From positions 5,534,473-5,598,472 of the forward strand of contig NZ_CP050191.1 of assembly GCF_011745145.1 (NCBI RefSeq): 64,000 bases of DNA, written 5' to 3'. Under the pieces are notes generated by a model. It was not told where the DNA came from. It saw only the letters and a list, made by a program, of their open reading frames with translations, and ran no database searches. The number at the start of each line of letters is the position of its first letter. The first letter of the stretch is position 1. Below, one piece after another: positions 45,994 through 55,831 of this stretch. Origin of the DNA: Mycobacterium sp. DL440. GTDB lineage: Bacteria > Actinomycetota > Actinomycetes > Mycobacteriales > Mycobacteriaceae. Both the position numbers and the translations under genes were made by a program.

Positions 45994-46818
45994 TCAGAGC
46001 GGGCTGACCGTCGCAGACAGGTGCGGGTAGCCCTTCGAGAGATTCCGTAGGGTCAGCTCCCACCCGTCGGCGCCGCGCTCGACGTAGAGCCCGGCCTTGG
46101 CCGGCAGCACCACCGGCTTGGCGAACCGCACCGAGTACTTGACCGCATCGGGCAGCTGTCCCTCGATGTTGGACAGAACCGCTGCAGCACTGAACATCCC
46201 ATGTGCGATGACGGTGGGGAAGCCGAACAGCTTGGCGGCGATCGCGTTGGTGTGGATCGGGTTGTGGTCCCCGCCGATCGCCGCGTAGTTCCGGATCTGG
46301 CCGGCGGTGATGTTCAGAACTGCGTTGGGTGGCGGCAGCTTCGGCTGCTTCTGCGGCTCCGGCTTCGGTTCACCGGACAGGCTGGTCCGCTGCTGGTGCA
46401 GGAACGTCGTCACCTGGTGCCACACCGTGTCGTTGCCGACCTTGAGCTCGGTGACGATGTCCACCAGCAGTCCCTTGCGGTGTTCACGCAGGTTCTCCGC
46501 ATGCACGGCCGCGCTGACGGCATCGGTCACCTTGATCGGCTTGTACTGGGTGATGTGGTTTTCGATGTGCACCGAACCCATTGCGGCGAACGGGAAATCG
46601 AATCCAGTGACCAGCGACATGACCGTCGGGAAGGTCAGCGCGAACGGGTAGGTCAGCGGCAGGGTGTCGCCGAACCGCAGCCCGGTCACCTGCGCATAGG
46701 CGGCAACGTTGGCCGGGTCGATGGGCAGGTTGTCGACTGTGACGGTGCGGGCCGGCAGGGTCTCGTCGCGCGGGATGAACGGCAACGCCCCCACGACGGC
46801 CCGGAGCATGTTGTTCAC
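45994..46818 (-). CDS. htdX: 3-hydroxyacyl-thioester dehydratase HtdX
   Basis: 274 residues of the MaoC double-hotdog family. The hydratase-2 motif is IGGDHNPIHTNAIAA with the catalytic Asp and His, followed by VIAHGMF. Dehydrates (R)-3-hydroxyacyl-thioesters to enoyl forms. GTG start, 2 nt after the fabG4 stop. The htdX-fabG4 pair supplies two consecutive steps of a FAS-II-like or reverse beta-oxidation cycle, with the thiolase FadA2 encoded divergently; this matches Rv0241c-Rv0243. Confidence 0.9.
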   Translation of the reverse strand: MNNMLRAVVGALPFIPRDETLPARTVTVDNLPIDPANVAAYAQVTGLRFGDTLPLTYPFALTFPTVMSLVTGFDFPFAAMGSVHIENHITQYKPIKVTDAVSAAVHAENLREHRKGLLVDIVTELKVGNDTVWHQVTTFLHQQRTSLSGEPKPEPQKQPKLPPPNAVLNITAGQIRNYAAIGGDHNPIHTNAIAAKLFGFPTVIAHGMFSAAAVLSNIEGQLPDAVKYSVRFAKPVVLPAKAGLYVERGADGWELTLRNLSKGYPHLSATVSPL

Positions 46819-46820
46819 CT

Positions 46821-48173
46821 CTAGGCTCCCAGCATGGCCTGGCCGCAGACCCGGATCGTGTTGCCGGTGACCGCATTCGATGCCGGGCTGGCGAAGTAGG
46901 CGATCAGTTCGGCCACGTCCACCGGCTTGCCGCCCTGGAACAGCGAGTTCAGCCGACGGCCGACCTCACGGGTGGCCAGCGGGATGGCATCGGTCATCTT
47001 GGTCTCGATGAACCCGGGAGCCACGGCGTTGATCGTGATGCCCTTCTCGCCCAGCACCGGTGCCAGCGCATCGGTCAGCCCGATCATGCCGGCCTTGGTG
47101 GCGGCGTAGTTGGTCTGCCCACGGTTACCGGCGATGCCGGCCATCGAGGACAGGCCGATCACCCGGCCGCCCTCGCCGAGCGTGCCGCTGGCAACCAGGC
47201 CCTCGGTGAGTCGCTGCGGGGCAAGAAGGTTCACCGCGATCACGGAATCCCAACGGCTCTCGTCCATGTTGGCCAGCAGCTTGTCGCGGGTGATACCGGC
47301 GTTGTTGACCAGCACGTCGACCTTGCCACCGTGCTGTGCGGTGACATGGGCGATTATCGCGTCGACTGCATCTTCTGAGGTGACGTCCAGCGTCAGCGCG
47401 CTGCCGCCGACCTTCTCGGCAACCTTGCCCAGATCTTCGGCGGCCTGGGGCACGTCCACCGCGACCACGGTCGCGCCGTCACGCGCGAACACCTCGGCGA
47501 TGGTCGCTCCGATGCCGCGCGCCGCACCCGTCACCACGGCGACCTTGCCGGCCAGCGGCTTGTCCCAATCGCCCGGCGGGGTCGAGTCGGCGGCGCCCAC
47601 GCGGTACACCTGCCCGTCGACGTAGGCCGACTTGGCGGAGAGGATGAAGCGCAGGGTGGACTCCAGGCCGGTGACGGCGGGCTTGGCGTCTGCGGCGAGG
47701 TACACCAGCGACGCCGTGGCGCCGCGCTGCAGTTCCTTGCCCAGTGAGCGGGTGAAGCCCTCGAGGGCGCGCTGCGCGATCTGGGCGTTGACACTGCCGG
47801 CCTGATCCGGGGTGGTGCCGATGACGACCACGCGGGCACACGACGCGAGGTTGCGCAGCACCGGGGTGAAGAACTGGTAGAGCTCCTTGAGTCCGGCGGC
47901 GTCGGCGATGCCGGTGGCGTCGAGCACCACGCCCCCGAACGAATCGGCCCAGCGGCCGCCGATGTTGTTGGACACCACGTCGTAGTCACCGGCCAGCGCA
48001 GCGCGGAGGGGCTCGACGACGCGGCCACCCCCGCCGATGAGCAGGGAGCCGGCCAGGGGCGGCTGGCCGGGGCGGTAGCGGCGCAGAGTCTCGGGCTGCG
48101 GCACGCCCAGCTGCTTGGCCAGGAACGATCCGGGTCCGGAGTTGACCACTTGGGAGAACAGGTCGGAAGCCAC
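46821..48173 (-). CDS. fabG4: High-molecular-weight ketoacyl reductase FabG4
   Basis: 450 residues. An N-terminal flavodoxin-like domain of about 200 residues precedes a short-chain reductase domain. In the latter the cofactor motif [13 protein letters not shown], the NNAGITRD segment and the catalytic Ser/Tyr/Lys in [20 protein letters not shown] are complete. Reduces 3-ketoacyl-CoA with NADH. GTG start with AAAGG upstream. Followed by htdX after 2 nt. A palindrome lies in the 109 bp between its start and that of the divergent fadA2. Confidence 0.93.
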   Translation of the reverse strand: MASDLFSQVVNSGPGSFLAKQLGVPQPETLRRYRPGQPPLAGSLLIGGGGRVVEPLRAALAGDYDVVSNNIGGRWADSFGGVVLDATGIADAAGLKELYQFFTPVLRNLASCARVVVIGTTPDQAGSVNAQIAQRALEGFTRSLGKELQRGATASLVYLAADAKPAVTGLESTLRFILSAKSAYVDGQVYRVGAADSTPPGDWDKPLAGKVAVVTGAARGIGATIAEVFARDGATVVAVDVPQAAEDLGKVAEKVGGSALTLDVTSEDAVDAIIAHVTAQHGGKVDVLVNNAGITRDKLLANMDESRWDSVIAVNLLAPQRLTEGLVASGTLGEGGRVIGLSSMAGIAGNRGQTNYAATKAGMIGLTDALAPVLGEKGITINAVAPGFIETKMTDAIPLATREVGRRLNSLFQGGKPVDVAELIAYFASPASNAVTGNTIRVCGQAMLGA

Positions 48174-48217
48174 TTCAGCTGCCTTTCGCTTCGCAGTACT
48201 GCGTTGTCCATACCGAA

Positions 48218-48233
48218 CTTACTCCAGAGTAAG
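48218..48233. promoter_or_regulatory. Palindrome between fabG4 and fadA2
   Basis: CTTACTCCAGAGTAAG is a perfect 7-2-7 inverted repeat in the divergent promoter region. The TTACT/AGTAA half-sites recur upstream of fadE5 (57713-57756). This suggests a common regulator for the fabG4-htdX, fadA2 and fadE5 units. Confidence 0.6.
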
Positions 48234-48282
48234 AACAGTGGGTAATATGGCCCCGGACAACCCGAAAGTGGAGGGCAAACAG

Positions 48283-49584
48283 ATGGCCAACAACACGACC
48301 CGGCGACGCGTTGCCGTTCTGGGTGGCAACAGGATTCCGTTCGCGCGGTCCGACGGCGCCTATGCCAACGCCTCCAACCAGGACATGTTCACCGCCGCGC
48401 TGGACGGGCTGATCGAGCGCTTCGATCTGGCCGGTGAGCAGCTCGGTGCGGTGATCGGCGGGGCGGTACTCAAGCACAGCCGTGACTTCAACCTGATGCG
48501 CGAATGCGTGCTGGGCAGCGCTCTGTCGCCCTACACGCCGGCCTTCGACCTGCAGCAGGCCTGCGGCACCGGCCTGCAGTCCGCGATCGTCGCCGCCAAC
48601 GCCATCGCGCTGGGGCAGTACGAGTCCGCGGCCACCGGTGGTGTGGACACCGCGTCGGACGCGCCCATCGCGTTCGGCAACGACCTGCGTCAGGTGCTGC
48701 TGGGCCTGCGCCGGGCGAAGTCCAACCTCGACCGGCTCAAGCTGGTCGGCAAGCTGCCGGCCGCCCTGGGCGTGGAAATCCCGGTCAACAGTGAGCCGCG
48801 CACCGGGATGTCGATGGGCGAGCACGCTGCGGTCACCGCCAAGAAGATGGGCGTCAAGCGCGTCGACCAGGACGAACTGGCCGCCGCCAGCCACCGCAAC
48901 ATGGCCGCCGCCTACGACAGCGGCTTCTTCGACGATTTGGTCACCCCATTCCTCGGCCTGTACCGCGACAACAATCTCCGGGCTGATTCCTCGCCGGAGA
49001 AACTGGCCAAGCTCAAGCCGGTGTTCGGCGTCAAGGCTGGTGACGCGACCATGACCGCGGGCAACTCGACCCCGCTGACCGACGGTGCCTCGGTGGCGCT
49101 GCTGGCCAGTGAGGACTGGGCCCAGGCACACGGCCACGAGCCGCTGGCGTACTTCGTCGACGGGGAGACCGCCGCCGTCGATTACGTCAACGGGCCGGAC
49201 GGCCTGCTGATGGCACCCACGTACGCGGTGCCCCGCCTGCTCGCCCGCAACGGATTGACGCTGCAGGATTTCGACTTCTACGAGATCCACGAGGCGTTCG
49301 CCTCGGTGGTGCTGGCGACGTTGGCGGCCTGGGAATCCGACGAGTACTGCAAGGACCGGCTCGGTCTGGACAAGGCGCTGGGAAGCATCGACCGCGCCAA
49401 GCTCAACGTAAACGGCTCCTCGCTCGCAGCGGGTCACCCGTTCGCGGCCACCGGTGGCCGGATCGTGGCGCAACTGGCCAAGCAGCTGGCGCAGAAAAAG
49501 GCGCAAACCGGTAAGCCGGTGCGCGGCCTGATCTCCGTCTGTGCGGCGGGTGGGCAGGGCGTCACCGCCATCCTGGAGGCGTAG
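48283..49584 (+). CDS. fadA2: Acetyl-CoA acyltransferase (thiolase) FadA2
   Basis: 433 residues. The nucleophile Cys is in FDLQQACGTG, the His residues in YEIHEAFAS and AAGHPFAATG, and the second Cys in ISVCAAGGQG. Cleaves or forms 3-ketoacyl-CoA. ATG 48283 is chosen because GGAGG lies 8 nt upstream; an ATG at 48247 would add 12 residues. Divergent from fabG4. Followed by a hairpin in a region where M. tuberculosis has the F6 sRNA. Confidence 0.93.
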   Translation: MANNTTRRRVAVLGGNRIPFARSDGAYANASNQDMFTAALDGLIERFDLAGEQLGAVIGGAVLKHSRDFNLMRECVLGSALSPYTPAFDLQQACGTGLQSAIVAANAIALGQYESAATGGVDTASDAPIAFGNDLRQVLLGLRRAKSNLDRLKLVGKLPAALGVEIPVNSEPRTGMSMGEHAAVTAKKMGVKRVDQDELAAASHRNMAAAYDSGFFDDLVTPFLGLYRDNNLRADSSPEKLAKLKPVFGVKAGDATMTAGNSTPLTDGASVALLASEDWAQAHGHEPLAYFVDGETAAVDYVNGPDGLLMAPTYAVPRLLARNGLTLQDFDFYEIHEAFASVVLATLAAWESDEYCKDRLGLDKALGSIDRAKLNVNGSSLAAGHPFAATGGRIVAQLAKQLAQKKAQTGKPVRGLISVCAAGGQGVTAILEA

Positions 49585-49965
49585 CCGGAGCTCGACCAGG
49601 CCTGACTACCGCCCGCGAAAACATCCGAAAAGTTTGTTTTGGAGATGTGTAACGGCCGCGGCATAGAGGTCGATACATGGGTAGCTCCGTGTTGCCGTCT
49701 GACCCCCCGACCCGACGGCAACACGGGGCGACCTAGCTTCAAATTCTCGGTAAAATTCGGCCGTACTTTCTCTGGTTTGAGGGGTACCCGAGGCGTACGA
49801 TCGAGCCTACGACGGGTTCGGGAGTGACTGATCCAAAGAGTCGGTACAGGGGTGAAAGACCGGCTGCGTGAGACGAATTAAAACGCCCCCAGGTGTCCTC
49901 CCGAACCCGCCCTTATTTGTTTGAATCCCCTCGGAACCAGGCTCGCGCCCGCATAGCGTGGTGCC
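49585..49965. other. Intergenic region after fadA2
   Basis: 381 bp without a convincing gene; short frames such as 49639-49827 have no domain. It contains the candidate sRNA or terminator at 49639-49726 and a promoter-like pair TGGTTT (49773-49778)-N17-TACGAT (49796-49801) that may serve the LLM gene. GC drops to visibly lower values around 49735-49775. Confidence 0.5.
49639..49735 (+). ncRNA. Candidate small RNA with C-rich hairpin loop (F6-position)
   Basis: A perfect 13-bp stem, CCGTGTTGCCGTC (49687-49699) with GACGGCAACACGG (49714-49726), encloses a 14-nt loop with six consecutive C. TTGGAG (49639-49644), a 17-nt spacer and CATAGA (49662-49667) could start a transcript near 49674, giving an RNA of about 55-60 nt. 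M. tuberculosis has the SigF-dependent sRNA F6 (mcr14) just after fadA2, and C-rich loops are common in mycobacterial sRNAs. A clear SigF promoter was not found here. The hairpin may be only the fadA2 terminator. Confidence 0.4.
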
Positions 49966-50877
49966 ATGCAGATCAGCCTCATCGCCTCGCTCAGTGAAAC
50001 CGGTGGCCGCTCGCCGGTCGACGCCACCGTGGAGAATCTCGCGCAATTGCACGACGAGGGTTTCCGGCGGGTCTGGATGACCCAGATGCCCTATGAACCC
50101 GACCTCCTGACCGTGCTGGCGGTCGCGTTTCGTGAGGTCGACGGCATCGAGGTGGGCACCGGTGTCATCCCGATCCAGAATCAGCACCCGATGCTGCTGG
50201 CCCAGCGCGCGCTGACGCTCAGCTTGATCAGCGGCGGCCGGTTCCTGCTCGGCCTGGGCATGACGCATGCGGCGGTGACCGAAGGCATGTGGGGCATTCC
50301 GTGGGACAAGCCGGTGCGTCGGCTCCGTGAGTATCTGGACGGGTTGCAGCCGCTGCTGGACGGCGAGCCCGCCGATGCGCCGGGGGAGACAGTGACCACG
50401 CGCGGCGCCCTGCAGATCCCGGGGGCGTCGGCGCCCGATGTGTACATCGCCGCACTGGGGCCGCAACTGCTCAAACTCGCGGGCCGTCGCACGGCGGGAA
50501 CCGTGACGTGGATGACGGGCCCGACAACGTTGGCCGAACATGTGGCCCCGACGCTGCGAGAGGCGGCGGGGGACCGCTCGGTACGGGTTGTCGCGGCGCT
50601 TCCCGTCAGCGTCACCGACGATGTCGACGGCGCTCGGGCCCAGGCCGCCAAACAGTTCGCGATGTACGGGCATCTGCCGTCCTACCGGGCCATGCTCGAC
50701 CGGGAGGGTTACGCCGGTCCCGAGGATGCAGCGATCATCGGCGACGAAAGCACTGTGGCAGAACGTATTCGGGCTCTGGGACCGGTCGGTGTCGACGAAT
50801 ATGTCGGGGTGGTGTTCGACGCATCGCCCGAAACCAGGGCGCGGACCAGGGCACTGCTGCGCTCCCTGGACAGCTGA
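49966..50877 (+). CDS. LLM-class F420-dependent oxidoreductase
   Basis: 303 residues of the luciferase-like TIM-barrel family. Typical segments are LHDEGFRRVWMTQM, VGTGVIPIQNQHPMLLAQ and ISGGRFLLGLG. These enzymes use F420H2 or FMNH2 to reduce or oxidise small molecules. ATG 49966 has no strong ribosome site. It stands alone between fadA2 and mmpL and converges with mmpL with 41 bp between stops. Substrate unknown. Confidence 0.85.
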   Translation: MQISLIASLSETGGRSPVDATVENLAQLHDEGFRRVWMTQMPYEPDLLTVLAVAFREVDGIEVGTGVIPIQNQHPMLLAQRALTLSLISGGRFLLGLGMTHAAVTEGMWGIPWDKPVRRLREYLDGLQPLLDGEPADAPGETVTTRGALQIPGASAPDVYIAALGPQLLKLAGRRTAGTVTWMTGPTTLAEHVAPTLREAAGDRSVRVVAALPVSVTDDVDGARAQAAKQFAMYGHLPSYRAMLDREGYAGPEDAAIIGDESTVAERIRALGPVGVDEYVGVVFDASPETRARTRALLRSLDS

Positions 50878-50918
50878 GCGCCGGCTTCAAATCTCCTGGG
50901 CGAGTTCCCTCGGCGCAG

Positions 50919-53822
50919 TTAAGGAGCGCCCTCCGGCGTCGGCTCGGGCTCCGGTTCGAGGAGGCGGCGCACCGAGGTGCGCGATCCGTACGGGCGCAGC
51001 ATCCGGCTGGCGGGCCGGGGCCGCACGATCTGTGGCCACCAGAACCACCGGCCGAGCAGCGCGGCGATGGACGGTGTCATGAACGACCGCACGATCAGGG
51101 TGTCGAAGAGCAGGCCGAGGCCGATCGTGGTGCCGATCTGGCCGAGCACGATGAGATCGCTGAAGATGAACGAGGACATGGTGGCCGCGAACACGAGGCC
51201 GGCGGCGGTCACCACCCGGCCGGTGCCGGCCATGGCGCGAATGACGCCGGTTTTGAGCCCGGCCCCGATCTCTTCCTGGAATCGGGATATCAGCAGCAGG
51301 TTGTAGTCGGCACCGACCGCCAGCAGCAGGATGATGGCGAGTGCCAGCACGATCCAGTACAGCTGGATGCCGAAGATGTACTGCCACACCAGGACTGACA
51401 GACCGAACGATGCTCCCAACGACAGCACGACCGTGCCGACGATGACAAGCGCCGCGACAATGCTACGGGTGATGAACATCATGATGAGCAGGATGAGGCT
51501 GATGGCCGCCAATGCGGCGATGAGCAGATCGTATTTGGCGCCGTCCTGAATGTCCTTGTACGCAGAAGCGGTTCCGGCTACGTAGATTTTGGCGTCCGAC
51601 AGGGGCGTGGCCTTGATCGCATCGAACGCGGAGTCCTTGAGCGCGTCGATGTGTGAGATGCCCTCGGGTGTGGCGGGAGTGCCCTCATGCGTGATGATCA
51701 TGCGGGCGGCCTTGCCGTCGGGTGAGAGGAACAGTTTCAGACCGCGCTTGAAGTCCGGATTGTCGAAGGCTTCCGGAGGTAGATAGAACGAATCGTCGTT
51801 CTTGGCGGAGTCGAAAGCCTGTCCCATCGCGGTCGAATTCTGTAGGGCTTCGTCAGACTGCGAGTTGGTCCCGGCCGTGGTGGCGTAGTTGGACAGGGTC
51901 AGGTCACGGTTGCGCTCCTGGATGGCGATCTGCGGCGGTAGCAGCGCGACGAGTTTCGGCTGGAGGGCGTCGAGCTTGTCCAAGCTCGCGGTGATCTGGC
52001 CGAACTGGTCGCTGAGCTTGTCGATCCCGTCGAGCGCGTCGAACACCGACCGCAGCGCCGCGCACATCGGGATGTCGAAGCAGTGCGGTTCCCAGTAGAA
52101 GTAGTTGCGCAGGGGCCGGAACTGATCGTCGAAGTTGGCGATCTTGTCACGCAGGTCGTTCACGATCGTCACGGTGTCGTGGAAGGCCTGGGTCTGCTCA
52201 TGAGTGGCGGCAGCACTGGCCTGCTGCAGTGTGACCTGCTGCTTGAGGATGTTGATCGTGTTGGACAGCTCGCCTGCCTGCTTGAGCAGATCGGCTGCGC
52301 GATCCTGCTGGTAGCCCAAATTCATGATCTGGCTGGCGCTTTGCGCGCTGATCTGAAATGGGATGGAGCTGTGCTTGATCGGGGTGCCCAGCGGTCGGGT
52401 GATCGACTGGACCAGGGCAATGCCGCGGGTGTGCAGAACTGCCTTGGCAACGCGTTCGAGCACCAGCATGTCGGCGGGGTTGCGCATGTCGTGATCGGTT
52501 TCGATCATCAGCAGCTCGGGGTTCAGGCGGGCTTCTGAGAAGTGCCGTGTGGCAGCGGTGTAGCCGATGTTGGCCGGTGCTGATTCCGGTAGGTAGGGCC
52601 GGCCGTCGTAGCTGGTCTTGTAGCCCGGCAGGGCGAGTAGGCCGACGAGGGCGATCAGACACGACACCACCAGGATGGGACCGGGCCAACGCACGATCGC
52701 GGTACCGATGCGGCGCCATCGCGGTGCCCGTGGGTTGCGTTTCGGCTCAAGGAGTCCGAACCGGCTGAAAATGGTCAGTACGGCGGGGCCCAGCGTCAGC
52801 GCGGCTGCCAGCGTCACAAGCACGCCGATGGCGGCGGGTATGCCCAAGGTCTGGAAATAGGGCAGTCGGGTGAAGTGCAGGCAGGCCACGGCTCCGGCGA
52901 TGGTCAGTCCGGAGCCGACGATGACGTGTACGGTGCCGCGAAACATGTCGTAATACGCGGCTTCTCGGTCCATGTCACGGCTACGCGCTTCGTGATAGCG
53001 GCCGACGATGAAGATGCCGTAGTCCGTGCCCGCCGCGATCGCCAACAGCGTCAGCAGATTCGTCGAATAGGTGGACAGGCCGATGACCCCGGAGTGCGCG
53101 AGCGCGGCGACGACACCGCGCGCGGCAGCCAGCTCGATGAGGACCGTGACGAGCATGATGAGCATGGTGACCAGCGAGCGGTAGACCACGAGCAGCATCA
53201 CCGCGATGACCAAGAAGGTTATGCCGGTGACCTTTTCGGTGCCCTTGCTGCCGACCTCGAAGTTGTCGGTGATGAGCGGTGCGGCGCCGGTGACGTAGGC
53301 CTTGACACCCGGCGGTGGTGGGGTGCTCGCCACGATTTCGCGGATGGCGTCGACGGATTGGTTGGACAGTGCCTCACCCTGGTTGCCGGCGAGATACACC
53401 TGCACCAGTGCGGCTTTGCCGTCCTTGCTCTGCGAGCCGCCCGCGGTGAGCGGATCTCCCCAGAAGTCCTGAATGTGCTCGACGTGCTTGGTGTCCTGGG
53501 CCAGTCGCTGTACCAGGGTGTCGTAGAAGCGGTGGGCGTCGTCGCCGAGCGGCTTGTCGCCTTCGAGCACGACCATGGCTGCGCTGTCGGAGTTGAACTC
53601 GTCGAAGACCTGACCGATGTGCCGCATCGCCATGGTCGATGGCGCGTCGGGCGCGTTCAGACCTACCGAGCGCGCCGCACCGACGACCTCCAATTGCGGC
53701 ACAAGGATATTCGTCAGTGCGGCGACGGCGACCCACACCAGCACGATCGGTACGGCGAGCAGGCGAATGGTTCGCGCTGTCCTGGAACCGGCAACTTCAC
53801 CTTCTGCGTGCTGCCCGCTCAT
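50919..53822 (-). CDS. RND lipid/siderophore exporter MmpL (MmpL4/MmpL5 type)
   Basis: 967 residues, the length of MmpL4/MmpL5. Two six-helix bundles carry periplasmic loops after TM1 and TM7. The proton-relay Asp-Tyr pairs are in [17 protein letters not shown] and [16 protein letters not shown] coiled-coil insertion ([20 protein letters not shown]) fits the periplasmic tip helices of the MmpS-associated subclass. ATG overlaps the mmpS stop (ATGA). With MmpS it exports siderophores, lipids or drugs across the inner membrane. The divergent TetR gene and shared palindrome suggest inducible expression. Confidence 0.88.
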   Translation of the reverse strand: MSGQHAEGEVAGSRTARTIRLLAVPIVLVWVAVAALTNILVPQLEVVGAARSVGLNAPDAPSTMAMRHIGQVFDEFNSDSAAMVVLEGDKPLGDDAHRFYDTLVQRLAQDTKHVEHIQDFWGDPLTAGGSQSKDGKAALVQVYLAGNQGEALSNQSVDAIREIVASTPPPPGVKAYVTGAAPLITDNFEVGSKGTEKVTGITFLVIAVMLLVVYRSLVTMLIMLVTVLIELAAARGVVAALAHSGVIGLSTYSTNLLTLLAIAAGTDYGIFIVGRYHEARSRDMDREAAYYDMFRGTVHVIVGSGLTIAGAVACLHFTRLPYFQTLGIPAAIGVLVTLAAALTLGPAVLTIFSRFGLLEPKRNPRAPRWRRIGTAIVRWPGPILVVSCLIALVGLLALPGYKTSYDGRPYLPESAPANIGYTAATRHFSEARLNPELLMIETDHDMRNPADMLVLERVAKAVLHTRGIALVQSITRPLGTPIKHSSIPFQISAQSASQIMNLGYQQDRAADLLKQAGELSNTINILKQQVTLQQASAAATHEQTQAFHDTVTIVNDLRDKIANFDDQFRPLRNYFYWEPHCFDIPMCAALRSVFDALDGIDKLSDQFGQITASLDKLDALQPKLVALLPPQIAIQERNRDLTLSNYATTAGTNSQSDEALQNSTAMGQAFDSAKNDDSFYLPPEAFDNPDFKRGLKLFLSPDGKAARMIITHEGTPATPEGISHIDALKDSAFDAIKATPLSDAKIYVAGTASAYKDIQDGAKYDLLIAALAAISLILLIMMFITRSIVAALVIVGTVVLSLGASFGLSVLVWQYIFGIQLYWIVLALAIILLLAVGADYNLLLISRFQEEIGAGLKTGVIRAMAGTGRVVTAAGLVFAATMSSFIFSDLIVLGQIGTTIGLGLLFDTLIVRSFMTPSIAALLGRWFWWPQIVRPRPASRMLRPYGSRTSVRRLLEPEPEPTPEGAP

Positions 53823-54265
53823 GCCGACTTGTCCAGGCAGGCGATGTAGCCGTTCACGTTATCGGTGGACCTTTCGTCCTTGACCACACCGTTGACGGTG
53901 ATGCGGCACCCGATGGACTCGCCGTCCCCTTGCGCCCGCAGGTCGGCGAACATGGTCGGGTCATCGGTGACCAGCGTCTGCGACCACGGCAGCGTCACGT
54001 CCTCGGCCCGCTGCGGTTGTGCGTCGATGTCCAGGTAATTGATGGTGGCAACGGAGCCCGGTGATCCGAACACTTCGAAGAGAACCCGTTTCGGGTTGTA
54101 TCCGGTGTTCTCCAGAGCGTCGGCACTGGGACGTGACACCTCGTTGTCGGAACCGAATATGCCGTGCAGCCGGCTGACGGCGAAGGCGACGACCGCCACC
54201 ACCAGTACGGCAACGATCACCGTCCAACGTCGCCGGACCAGGCTTCCTACCGAGATCCCCTGCAT
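53819..54265 (-). CDS. MmpS accessory protein
   Basis: 148 residues. One N-terminal membrane anchor ([17 protein letters not shown]), then the periplasmic MmpS domain with [20 protein letters not shown] and two conserved Cys residues ([18 protein letters not shown]) that can form a disulphide. It partners MmpL and is needed for stability of the exporter. ATG 54265 has AAAGG upstream. Translationally coupled to mmpL by a 4-bp overlap. Confidence 0.88.
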   Translation of the reverse strand: MQGISVGSLVRRRWTVIVAVLVVAVVAFAVSRLHGIFGSDNEVSRPSADALENTGYNPKRVLFEVFGSPGSVATINYLDIDAQPQRAEDVTLPWSQTLVTDDPTMFADLRAQGDGESIGCRITVNGVVKDERSTDNVNGYIACLDKSA

Positions 54266-54339
54266 CTCAGAGCCTTTCGAGGACAAGCGCACAACTCGCC
54301 TTGAGGCGAGAGTGTTCGGCCGTTCCAAGCACCTGAACG

Positions 54340-54353
54340 GTACCGTACGGTAC
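54340..54353. promoter_or_regulatory. Perfect palindrome, candidate TetR operator for mmpS-mmpL
   Basis: GTACCGTACGGTAC is a perfect 14-bp palindrome midway between the divergent mmpS and TetR starts. It also contains a repeated GGTAC unit. Operators of this kind commonly let a TetR repressor control an exporter and itself. Confidence 0.65.
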
Positions 54354-54417
54354 AGTCGTGTTGAGGGCAAGGCCTACGGACAAGTGGCCATGGCTGCCCG
54401 CTATGGAAAGGTTTTCA

Positions 54418-55029
54418 GTGTCACCCGCTTCGACCGCCTCATCGCATGACGTCTCACCGCCGGCCCCGGCGTCGCAGTGGACCGAGCGCGAGTCGGAATT
54501 GTTGGCGGTGACCCTTCGCCTGTTGCAGCAGCACGGATACGACCGGCTGACCGTGGAAGCCGTGGCGACCGAGGCGAAGTCGAGCAAGGCCACGATCTAC
54601 CGGCGGTGGCCGTCGAAGACCGAGCTCGTGTTGGCGGCCTTCATCGAGGGCACCCGGGTTCAGCTGGTGCCGCCCCGCACCGGCTCGTTACGCACCGACC
54701 TGCTGAGCATCGGGGCGTCGGTGTGTGCACAGGCACGCGAGCACGGCAGCACGATGAGCGCGATCATGTCCGAGGTGGCACACAGTCCGGAGTTGAGTGC
54801 GGCCATGCAGAATCAGTTCGTGCTGCAGCGCAAGAAGCTGATGTCCGACGTCCTGGCCGACGCGGTCGGCCGGGGCGAGATCGACGCCGCGGCGGTGCAC
54901 AACGAGCTGTGGGATGTGATGCCGGGATATCTGGTGTTCCGGTCCCTGATACCTGGACGTCCGCCGACCGAGGCGACGGTTCGGGCACTCGTGGACGACG
55001 TCTTGATGCCCAGCCTGACCCGCTTCTGA
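54418..55029 (+). CDS. TetR-family repressor divergent from mmpS-mmpL
   Basis: 203 residues. HTH: LLQQHGYDRLTVEAVATEAK followed by SSKATIYRRWPSKTELV. The C-terminal domain is of the TetR_C type with REHGSTMSAIMSEV. GTG 54418 is preferred to ATG 54403 because GAAAGG lies 7 nt upstream of it. It faces mmpS across a perfect palindrome, an arrangement typical of mycobacterial MmpL efflux regulation. Inducer unknown. Confidence 0.83.
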   Translation: MSPASTASSHDVSPPAPASQWTERESELLAVTLRLLQQHGYDRLTVEAVATEAKSSKATIYRRWPSKTELVLAAFIEGTRVQLVPPRTGSLRTDLLSIGASVCAQAREHGSTMSAIMSEVAHSPELSAAMQNQFVLQRKKLMSDVLADAVGRGEIDAAAVHNELWDVMPGYLVFRSLIPGRPPTEATVRALVDDVLMPSLTRF

Positions 55030-55055
55030 CCTCGCAGGGCGGCGGGGCCTGTCGC

Positions 55056-55688
55056 TCAACGCAATCCGCGCACAGCCCAGACGGTCAGATAGGCCAACCC
55101 GAAGAACGCCGCAACCGCTATCGCCACACCCGTCGACTGCACGTAGGACAGCGGTGAGCGCATCCAGTCGAACGTCGCCGCGACCACCGCATCGGGCCGG
55201 GTCACCAGGTCCCAGGAGTTCCATCGCTGGAAGCGGCCGATGACCACGCCGACGGCGCACGCCGCAACGGACAGCACGACGGTCAGCCAACCCCAGAACG
55301 AGCCGAATTCGTCGTCCAGGCGCTGATGCACGAGCAGCAGCGACGCCACGCCCAGCAGGATCCCGGTCCACGCGGCGAACCCGTACTGCAGTACGTGGCG
55401 CCACAGCTCATACCCCTCGCCGAGGTGAACCAGATCGGTCACCAGATACGGGGCGTTCGGCAGGAACGCCAACCAGCCCAGTCCCAGCGGCAGCAGCCAC
55501 AGCCGGCGCTCGACCAGATCGAACGCGATCGCGAAGACCATCGGCATCCACGCCAGCACCAGGTTCCATACCAGGAACTTGGTCGGGTAGGACATCGGTG
55601 CGGCCGGGTCGGTGATCCCAAGGGCCAGGGTGAGCGCGGTCGTCGCCATCAGCGATACGACGAGCAGGATGCCGCGGGCTTCGGTCAT
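55056..55688 (-). CDS. DUF1361 membrane protein
   Basis: 210 residues with six or seven hydrophobic helices and the family hallmark WLAFLPNAPYLVTDLVHL. Function of DUF1361 proteins is not known. ATG 55688. It is convergent with the TetR gene (26 bp between stops) and head-away from fadE5, which ends 143 bp beyond its start. No operon partner. Confidence 0.85.
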   Translation of the reverse strand: MTEARGILLVVSLMATTALTLALGITDPAAPMSYPTKFLVWNLVLAWMPMVFAIAFDLVERRLWLLPLGLGWLAFLPNAPYLVTDLVHLGEGYELWRHVLQYGFAAWTGILLGVASLLLVHQRLDDEFGSFWGWLTVVLSVAACAVGVVIGRFQRWNSWDLVTRPDAVVAATFDWMRSPLSYVQSTGVAIAVAAFFGLAYLTVWAVRGLR

Positions 55689-55787
55689 GGGACCAGTTTG
55701 CCTGGTGCCGGTTGCCCGTCGAATGTTGGCTTGTGTTCGATATTTTGGCCGATGTTGTTACACCAGCCAACGTTGGGCACAGAAGCA

Positions 55788-55819
55788 AAATCGCCCCCGG
55801 GGTGACCCGGGGGCGATTT
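55788..55819 (-). terminator. Intrinsic terminator of fadE5
   Basis: AAATCGCCCCCGGG (55788-55801) and CCCGGGGGCGATTT (55806-55819) form a 14-bp perfect stem with a 4-nt loop, 12 nt past the fadE5 stop. On the minus strand it ends in TTTT, so it is one of the few terminators here with a U-run. Confidence 0.8.
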
Positions 55820-55831
55820 CGTACGAGCTTC

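Noticed and set aside
48175-49506. 443-codon minus-strand open frame
   Set aside because: Antisense to fadA2, whose thiolase residues are intact.
49630-49670. SigF promoter for the sRNA candidate
   Set aside because: A GTTT stretch is present but no GGGTA-type -10 at 15-17 nt distance.
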